From Mnemiopsis leidyi (Eukaryota; Ctenophora; Tentaculata; Lobata; Bolinopsidae), in contig JH156077.1 in NCBI GenBank assembly GCA_000226015.1, positions 171,282 through 194,094 of the forward strand: 22,813 nt of DNA. The letters run 5' to 3'. Positions 19,501-22,813 of this stretch are shown in pieces. The stretch's first letter is position 1; each line of letters opens with the position of its first letter. Both the position numbers and the translations under genes were made by a program. Under the pieces are notes generated by a model, which had not been told where the DNA came from, made no database searches, and saw nothing but the letters and a program-made list of their open reading frames with translations.

Positions 19501-22325
19501 CTAGAGCGGTACCAACATCAGAAGGATCCGGAGTATAAGATCTCGAGATACAGTCCAGATAGTGAGTCTACCGCTGAGTTGCAATCGGATCAAAACCCTC
19601 TTTATCTAGGTTCATTTAACATTCATTTAATCATGAACGATGGAGCAGGGATATTTTCCTGCTCTGTCGTTTTTTCTTTTAACTTCTTTAATGCATTCAA
19701 AAAATAAAGAAAAGCCTTCTTACTGTTATGTCATAAAACTAGATCCACTTACAATTCAAGATTTATTTTACTACAGAAGCTGAAAGAATTCACAAATTTT
19801 AAATAAAAGTCTTCAAACAAAACAGAAGAGCATTTTATGACTGTCATTATTTTCAAAATAGCTACGTTTTATATAAAATGAATTTATACCGTTGCTTGTT
19901 TCTCTTGTAGCTCTGGATCCTGCTACTCTCACCCTAACTCCTTCTTCCCAAGGTAAACAGTTAACGTCAATGCTGAGTAACCTAGCTGCTATCATACACC
20001 TGGTTGCACTAAACATAGGTCTGGAGGAGATTCCCGAGATCAGCTCCTTTGTAAATCCTGCCAGTTTCCTAGACTTGCTACATCTCTACACTGTCATGGA
20101 GACTCGTATCAAGTCTCAGATTATGGTAAGTGTCTGTCTTGTGTACCGGTTTAGATTTAGATAACGTGATAGTGGCTTTTTGAAACAACATTTGAAAAAT
20201 ATATAAAAGTTGCGTTTTTACAGCAAGTTGAACGTAACCTTACCGTATTTAGAGCAAGTTGAACGTGTTTACATTAGTGAACGAGAAGATAGCTCAAGTA
20301 GAAGAGATATTAAAGACGAAGAAAGCAAAGCTTGCTGGTCTAGCACCTGTTTTAAAGACCGCACAGTTGGTTTATCAGGTATCAGATATGTTTCGAATTA
20401 TTAGAGCAGATGACAGCACTTCCAGTGTTATTTCACCAACTAGAGCTGAGCGATAAAAATAAAATTGTCTAGATTTGGTTTACTGATACAATCAGTTTTA
20501 GGGTATTCTGATACTTTATGACGTCTGCTAACTGCTAAGATCTTTCCTTTTTCAGGGTTGGGCTGAAGAAATAAAGAAAGACAAGGTTGAATTCCACAAA
20601 TCTCAAGAAGCGTGCAAAGTGGAAGAAGAAAACATCGAGCGGAAGCAGCAGGAACTGTCGGAGTTAAAGCAGCTTAACGATCTTGATCTGAAGGAGGTAT
20701 CTCCCGTTTTGGAGAAAGCTGTGGAAGCTCTGTCCTGCATTAACAAAGCGGACATTGTGGAGTTAAAGTCGTATAAGAACCCCCCGGAAGTCGTTAAGTT
20801 TTCCCTAGAAGCATTGTGTGTTCTGTTTGACAGGGATACCTCGTGGGATTCCGCTGTTTTGCTTCTTCAAGATGCTTCTCTGCTTAAGAACATCGTCAAT
20901 CTGCAGAAAGATAAGATTAAGATGTCGACTCTTAAATTGCTAAAGAAAAATTATCTGGACGACCCGGAGTTTACTCAGGAGGCGATATCGAGGGTGAGCA
21001 AAGCAACCAACAGTATTCAGGCTTATATTTCTGGAATATACAAATACAGCACTACCATCAAGAAACTTAAACCAAGGCAGAAGAGATATGAAAAGATATC
21101 AACCGATTTGGAGCAAAGCCAAAAGTCGTTGGGTAAAAAGCTTCTGCATCTAGACGAATTCCAGAAGAGCATGGATGCAAAAGCTGTGAATGTTGAAGAA
21201 AGCAGTGCACAAATAAAAAACATCCAGTCCACGATTAAGGCCTTGAAGAAGGAGGTCAGAGCAGCGGAGAAAATTCTAGACGCTGTAAAGCAGAAAACCA
21301 AACAGTGGGCAGCAGAAAAAGAGGAGCTCGACCAACAACTGCTAAAAGCTGATGGGGATGCCTTGCTGGCTGCGGGTGCTATCACTTACTTCGGCCCGTT
21401 CTCTGGTGAAATCAGATCTAAACTACTCAAAACCTGGATAGACGGGTCTTTTCCTGGAAAATCCTTTATTACAGAAGGCTTTGTCAGCACTTCTAGAAAC
21501 TTCGATCTCGTATCTTTCTTGTCGACACCAACCGAACTTTTAGACCTAGAAAAACAAGGTCTACCCAAAGACAGAGAAAGCATTGAAAACCTCCTGATTA
21601 TCCGTGAACTTCTAAAGCACTCCCGCCGAAAGATCCTGATTTCAGACCCGGACGACCAGCTACGACAATGGGCTCCCCTCCTAGTGAGCCCAGCAGCCGG
21701 AGATCCCAGCACGGCTAAACTCTCAGACAGCACGTCAGAGGTGACGTCACACCTGGTAGCAGCTCCTCCTAGCACCACCAGCAGTTCCGTGATGAGAGGT
21801 TCCGAGGTGGATCTCTGTCAGAGTGGGGTGGGGGAGGGTGTGCTGTGGTACTCGGTGGAGGAGGTGATGGACCAGGAGCAGGGTGGTGCGGGAAGGAGTG
21901 TCGGCTCCCTCAAGAATACGCTCTCTATTGTTACCGGTATGTAGGTTCATTCTTTTCATGCTTCTTTACTGGCTGTGATTGTTATATCTTCACAAGATAG
22001 AAAATTAGTTCATCTTGCGATGTGTGGTCATAGATTTTGGTTGACGTACTCACTTCATATAAACAAAATATTAACTTACACATTAAAACTTTGATTCTAG
22101 TCAGATTCTTGCTACCTCTCATCCCTGCCACGCCCAGGTGTCTGGGATCGAGGAGTGAGTATGACGTCACTGCCGACCTTACAATCGGACAACTGTGTCC
22201 TGACCAGTAGTCTAACAACCAACCAGCTCAGCTTCAAGCCTCTCAGCGAAACTGCCGTCGTCACCTTCAAGTTGTCACAGTCGGGAATCACTTCTGCTCT
22301 CTTGAAACTCATCGTGTCAAAACAA
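9906..22325 (+). CDS. divergent dynein heavy chain, DNHD1-like candidate (partial, 27 exons)
   Basis: Exons: 9906-10045, 10352-10504, 10741-10928, 11073-11157, 11301-11395, 11584-11694, 11824-12006, 12286-12423, 12573-12650, 12954-13103, 13404-13535, 13836-13952, 14165-14278, 14559-14719, 15003-15115, 15295-15481, 15833-15958, 16090-16246, 16401-16524, 16643-16796, 17189-17399, 17635-17776, 17930-19561, 19911-20125, 20253-20378, 20556-21936, 22138-22325. All have AG/GT borders and phases agree across every junction, giving about 2,200 codons. The order of motifs matches dynein heavy chains: linker end, AAA1-AAA4, coiled-coil stalk with microtubule-binding domain, start of AAA5. Dyneins are ATP-driven minus-end microtubule motors of cilia and cytoplasm. 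Here AAA1 lacks the Walker B acids, so ordinary power-stroke ATPase activity is unlikely. The best family guess is the DNHD1-like group of degenerate heavy chains, associated with sperm flagella in mammals; this is inference. A divergent axonemal (DNAH) chain is the alternative. The 5' and 3' portions are missing or unrecognised. Confidence 0.9.
10741..10928 (+). CDS. dynein exon 3: AAA1 entry and degenerate Walker A
   Basis: The start MTYDYEYLGRYSRLVITPIT is the canonical AAA1 entry (Y-x-YEYLG-x-x-x-RLVITPLTDR). The P-loop is GPSNSGKFET instead of the near-invariant GPAGTGKTET. The lysine remains but the following threonine, which co-ordinates magnesium, is phenylalanine. The exon ends phase 0 at AAC|GTTAGT. 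Confidence 0.93.
11073..11395 (+). CDS. dynein exons 4-5: AAA1 region with lost Walker B
   Basis: Exons 11073-11157 and 11301-11395 join as ...AGLIQTG-CWVVVRMFERSDLL. In ordinary dyneins this place reads GAW-ACFDEFNRI. The Asp-Glu pair that activates water for ATP hydrolysis is replaced by Arg-Met, while the flanking Phe and Arg are kept, so the alignment position is secure. This argues strongly against ATP hydrolysis at AAA1. Confidence 0.85.
11584..12006 (+). CDS. dynein exons 6-7: AAA1 insertion and sensor I region
   Basis: Exons 11584-11694 and 11824-12006 are phase 0. They encode a Pro/Ser-rich stretch absent from typical AAA1, then GSFQCILTLPTSQPLPLNLK. The latter aligns with the sensor I block FITMNPGYAGR-x-ELP-x-NLK, retaining only F-x-(I/T) and the final NLK. 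The donor at 12007 (AAG|GTATGT) is the first of five tandem copies. Only this first one keeps the frame open. Confidence 0.8.
12007..12180. repeat. 41-bp tandem array copying the 3' end and 5' splice site of exon 7
   Basis: Units start at 12007, 12048, 12089 and 12130, with a partial copy at 12171. Each contains the last ~35 bases of the exon (ccacttctcaacctctacca...cttaacttgaag) followed by GTATGT. The exon end itself (about 11971-12006) is the founding copy, so five equivalent donors exist. Moving to the second donor would bring TGA into frame. Confidence 0.95.
12286..12423 (+). CDS. dynein exon 8: end of AAA1 core, arginine-finger region
   Basis: The exon reads DSCRAMSMMLPDLDTIILAK..., matching the dynein block LFR-x-MAMM-x-PD. 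The arginine of this block, which contacts a neighbouring nucleotide, is kept. Both ends are phase 0. Confidence 0.9.
12573..13535 (+). CDS. dynein exons 9-11: AAA1 lid to AAA2 entry
   Basis: Exons 12573-12650, 12954-13103 and 13404-13535. The first (DLELYTLPIVKSILNF) matches HYDFGLRA-x-KSVL; the second (EEERLLIDAVVSAL) matches the E-E-x-LL-x-RAI block; the third (VLQEVFPLSVSHIYN) matches the F-x-x-I-x-SDLFP block before AAA2. All are phase 0. The intron 12651-12953 holds an AT-rich repeat at about 12855-12950 (core taattagcact). The intron 13104-13403 has nothing notable. Confidence 0.8.
13836..13952 (+). CDS. dynein exon 12: AAA2 with intact Walker A
   Basis: The exon reads TLELYHVIQNRKCVIVAGPT... 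with the P-loop GPTGCGKTT, a full match to the AAA2 consensus GPTG-x-GK-(S/T). AAA2 binds but does not usually hydrolyse ATP in dyneins; here binding looks preserved. Donor CAG|GTCAGG. The preceding intron (13536-13835) contains a T-rich tract at about 13540-13650 and a run of 13 C at 13785-13797. Confidence 0.92.
14165..14719 (+). CDS. dynein exons 13-14: lineage-specific insertion inside AAA2
   Basis: Exons 14165-14278 and 14559-14719 encode about 92 residues, basic and Ser/Thr/Pro-rich (for example KEMERRVSGTVKPGS and EMRHRPARNEKLK). Ordinary AAA2 domains have only a short linker at this point. The frame, phases (0-0, then 2) and splice sites are all good, so the segment is translated as far as sequence can show. 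It probably forms a surface loop. The intron 14279-14558 contains degenerate ~20-bp repeats (ttttagagaatactcac-like) from about 14290 to 14430. Confidence 0.75.
14831..14936. mobile_element. CpG-rich 106-bp foldback element (MITE-like) in an intron
   Basis: The 24-base arms at 14835-14858 and 14908-14931 are inverse complements with only three adjacent mismatches (ggcggacaa-NNN-tttgccgcgaac). The interior is also imperfectly self-complementary (gcggat...attcgcgcga against its inverse). The whole element can fold into one long hairpin. It is strikingly rich in CG dinucleotides within an AT-rich intron (14720-15002). No transposase is encoded. A target-site duplication is not clear. Confidence 0.6.
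15003..15481 (+). CDS. dynein exons 15-16: AAA2 body and Walker B
   Basis: Exons 15003-15115 and 15295-15481. RTLRLFVNTITFDEFVGSG followed by SEDGVFISMVKKF matches the T-H-V-x-NPK-x-x-x-x-x-LYG...W-x-DG-x-L block. NLQNWILLDGNM matches W-I-V-F-DGPVD, keeping the Walker B aspartate. The end of exon 16 is phase 2 (ACT CG|GTAGCT). Confidence 0.85.
15236..15294. repeat. 20-bp triplicated 3' splice site ahead of exon 16
   Basis: Three copies of agtcacgtgatctacatctc sit head to tail, starting near 15233, 15253 and 15273. Each next unit begins with AG, giving acceptor-like sites TTAG (to 15254), CTCAG (to 15274) and CTCAG (to 15294). Only the last fits the reading frame, because the earlier two would read GTC-ACG-TGA. 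Each copy also holds the palindrome CACGTG. Confidence 0.85.
15482..15740. repeat. diverged ~141-bp duplication including the exon 16 donor
   Basis: Sequence from 15478 (actcG-GTAGCTAAATTTG) recurs from about 15619 (attcG-GTAGTTAAATTTG), followed by ttttaagttc and later by matching blocks around cacacaaattgaat / cacacagactgaat and ggattacc. The two copies differ at many positions, so this is an older duplication than the other arrays. Confidence 0.8.
15833..16796 (+). CDS. dynein exons 17-20: AAA2 lid and approach to AAA3
   Basis: Exons 15833-15958, 16090-16246, 16401-16524 and 16643-16796. FFIETDSLANVSPSFITKCG matches the dynein block FE-x-x-DL-x-x-ASPATVSRCG. VLDWCINAEKLR follows SYVWSFGANID, which matches the F-A-F-V-W-S-I-G-G-N block. 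Phases are 2, 0, 1 and 2 at the successive donors, consistent throughout. The donor at 16797 (CTCAG|GTAAGT) is the founder of a six-copy array. Confidence 0.86.
16797..17112. repeat. 57-bp tandem array copying the end and 5' splice site of exon 20
   Basis: Each unit carries 32 exon-derived bases (cttgattggtgtatcaacgc, then tgagaaactcag) followed by GTAAGT or a variant and gctgtatttctta. Donor-like GT positions are 16797, 16854, 16911, 16969, 17026 and 17082. Copies differ by few bases: one has an extra T at about 16951, one reads aaatcag, and one reads GTTAAT. The intron runs to 17188, so every downstream copy is intronic if the first donor is used. No acceptor-like site lies inside a unit. 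Confidence 0.96.
17189..17776 (+). CDS. dynein exons 21-22: AAA3 Walker A and Walker B
   Basis: Exon 17189-17399 contains HLTELLQGSGVPVLIAGPSS followed by SGKSS. The P-loop GPSSSGKSS keeps the catalytic G-K-S. Exon 17635-17776 contains VSHLSTKRALEDSIENRL, matching N-F-S-A-x-T-x-x-x-x-x-Q-x-I-I-E-x-K-L, and LLIEDFNVIP, matching the Walker B block F-x-DD-L-N-MP with Glu in place of the first Asp. AAA3 therefore looks capable of binding ATP and is the best-preserved regulatory site with AAA2. Confidence 0.9.
17930..19561 (+). CDS. dynein exon 23: AAA3 lid and AAA4
   Basis: A single large 1,632-base exon. GLQEVLRKVLAHGETY matches the LLRQ-x-LDHGGWY block, HLILTCNSVDSVGAGGR matches F-x-A-A-M-G-P-P-G-G-G-R, and SLSQVFQGIFLLSP matches L-S-x-VFQG. 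TVAHLWNHEIQRVFSDRI matches the LW-x-HE-x-x-RVF-x-DR block. AAA4 follows: the P-loop is GPSGSGRKIL where the usual form is GVGGSGKQSL, so the lysine of GK is Arg. VLLFIEDGWTVDDYADLM aligns with the AAA4 Walker B and following helix, and VQSQLHVVLSLNCDGGILP with RV-x-x-NLH-V-V-L-x-x-SP-x-G. The exon ends at GATA|GTGAGT. A second in-phase donor lies 48 bases downstream (CTAG|GTTCAT at 19610). Confidence 0.93.
19911..20378 (+). CDS. dynein exons 24-25: AAA4 end and first stalk helix (CC1)
   Basis: Exon 19911-20125 ends its domain with SSFVNPASFLDLLHLYTVME, matching the dynein signature Y-V-T-P-T-S-(Y/F)-L-E-L-L. Exon 20253-20378 gives LNVFTLVNEKIAQVEEILK and a heptad-like continuation, the base of the coiled-coil stalk. 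The exon 25 acceptor is TTTAG at 20252. An upstream CAG at 20223 would reach a stop within 13 codons. The 12 bases caagttgaacgt occur both at 20224 and at 20255. Confidence 0.85.
20556..21936 (+). CDS. dynein exon 26: stalk, microtubule-binding domain, start of AAA5
   Basis: A 1,381-base exon. The first ~70 residues are coiled coil (CC1). VLEKAVEALSCINKADIVEL followed by KSYKNPPEVVK matches the microtubule-binding domain entry L-x-x-A-L-x-x-L-x-x-A-DI-x-E-(V/I)-KS-x-x-x-PP. KKNYLDDPEFTQEAISRVSK matches Y-x-x-x-P-x-F-x-x-x-x-V-x-x-A-S. The return helix CC2 follows (KKLKPRQKRYEKISTDLEQS and onward, rich in Lys/Glu/Gln). ITYFGPFSGEIRSKLLKTW is the AAA5 start (Y-x-GPF-x-x-x-YR), and LPKDRESIENLLII matches LP-x-D-x-x-SIENG-(I/V). 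The last ~75 residues are Ser/Thr/Gly-rich and look like an inserted loop. Microtubule binding seems conserved even though the main ATPase is not. Confidence 0.94.
22138..22325 (+). CDS. dynein exon 27: AAA5 continuation
   Basis: The acceptor CGCCCAG at 22137 gives the phase-1 join ACC-G|GT and continues as GVWDRGVSMTSLPTLQSD. NCVLTSSLTTNQLSFKPLSE matches the AAA5 strand F-x-L-Y-I-T-T-K-L-x-N-P-H-Y-x-P-E-(V/I). Then AVVTFKLSQSGITSALLKL matches V-x-L-V-N-F-x-x-T-x-x-GL-x-x-Q-L-L. The donor is CAA|GTGAGT. An alternative acceptor TCTAG at 22100 would reach TAG near 22208 and is not used in this model. Confidence 0.82.
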
Positions 22326-22813
22326 GTGAGTTATAGTGCATTATAGCTGTGGTTTTATCACGGTAACATGACTATTTTTTATAAAGCCCGTATAATGTTT
22401 GTTATAACTTTATATATGGTTCTTTTATACATTTTTGACTAATCCATTTTGATCTAAAAGCACTGATTAACAAACATTTTCTTTTCTTATCACATTATTA
22501 TATCACTTCAATTTAAGATTATTCACATGCACTGTTTTAGCAAACATAATGTTTGTAGGTTTATAATTCAGCGTCAAAAAAACATTCCCGCGTCGAGTAG
22601 ACGTAACTTTAATCAAATTAACAACATGGGAAATTTCGAATCATAAACACAATCTATTTTAGAATTTTCTCCTTGCTAGTTTTTACATTTGAATTGATTC
22701 TCTGATCCTTAACATTCCTTTTTCTTGTGAATTCTTCCCTGAACCAAACCTTCCCTTTTTTCGGGCCCTCCGTCTTAGTTCTGAAAAATAGAATTTAAAT
22801 GATTTCGTATCAT
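22326..22813. other. intron sequence to the window end
   Basis: The interval is AT-rich with stops in all frames and begins with the donor of exon 27. I find no further dynein exon: the sequence expected next (end of AAA5, then AAA6) is not present, so the gene continues beyond the window. Confidence 0.6.

Noticed and set aside
21023..21778. Minus-strand frames opposite exon 26
   Set aside because: They are antisense shadows of the stalk and AAA5 coding sequence and show no domain of their own.
22101..22208. Exon start at 22101 after TCTAG
   Set aside because: With the phase-1 donor upstream it reaches an in-frame TAG, whereas starting at 22138 restores the AAA5 strand motif.

Overview
This is intron-rich nuclear DNA from an animal (metazoan). 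A dynein heavy-chain motor gene is split into many short exons with GT-AG introns of roughly 90-390 bases. The other recognisable genes encode secreted Ly6/uPAR-type proteins with C-terminal GPI-like tails, the non-coding DNA is AT-rich, and minisatellites are abundant. I see no bacterial operon, RNA gene, CRISPR array or viral gene. The sequence does not let me name the species; a marine or early-branching invertebrate would fit, but that is a guess.

Layout. 1-352 is a 47-bp tandem array. Two candidate plus-strand exons of unknown identity follow at 397-486 and 765-847. Two related intronless genes lie on the minus strand at 1303-2205 (one Ly6 domain) and 7429-8676 (two Ly6 domains). Each has a signal peptide, ten-cysteine Ly6 domain(s), a long Asp/Glu-rich stalk and a hydrophobic C-terminus. 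Between them are a 12-bp repeat (3267-3386), a hairpin cluster (4869-4965), a large 41-bp minisatellite (5638-6157) and a possible first coding exon (6761-6787).

From 9906 to 22325 the plus strand carries 27 phase-compatible exons (6,601 coding bases, about 2,200 codons) of one divergent dynein heavy chain. They run in canonical order: end of the linker, AAA1, AAA2, AAA3, AAA4, stalk with microtubule-binding domain, and the first part of AAA5. The N-terminal tail and the C-terminal part (rest of AAA5, AAA6, C-terminal domain) are not recognised in the window. AAA1, the main ATPase of ordinary dyneins, has lost the Walker B acidic residues and has a damaged Walker A, while AAA2 and AAA3 keep P-loops. 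This points to a DNHD1-like or other motor-degenerate heavy chain.

The least expected pattern is that several introns of this gene carry tandem duplications whose unit spans an exon/intron boundary. A real 5' splice site is copied five or six times (41-bp array at 12007, 57-bp array at 16797), a 3' splice site is copied three times (20-bp array at 15236), and weaker cases occur at 15482/15623 and 20224/20255. The 47-bp array at the window start contains the same AG|GT signature. This resembles the raw material of the tandem-duplication model of intron gain. One intron also holds a CpG-rich 106-bp foldback element. I see no functional link between the Ly6 genes and the dynein; they may simply be neighbours or may be nested in a large upstream intron.
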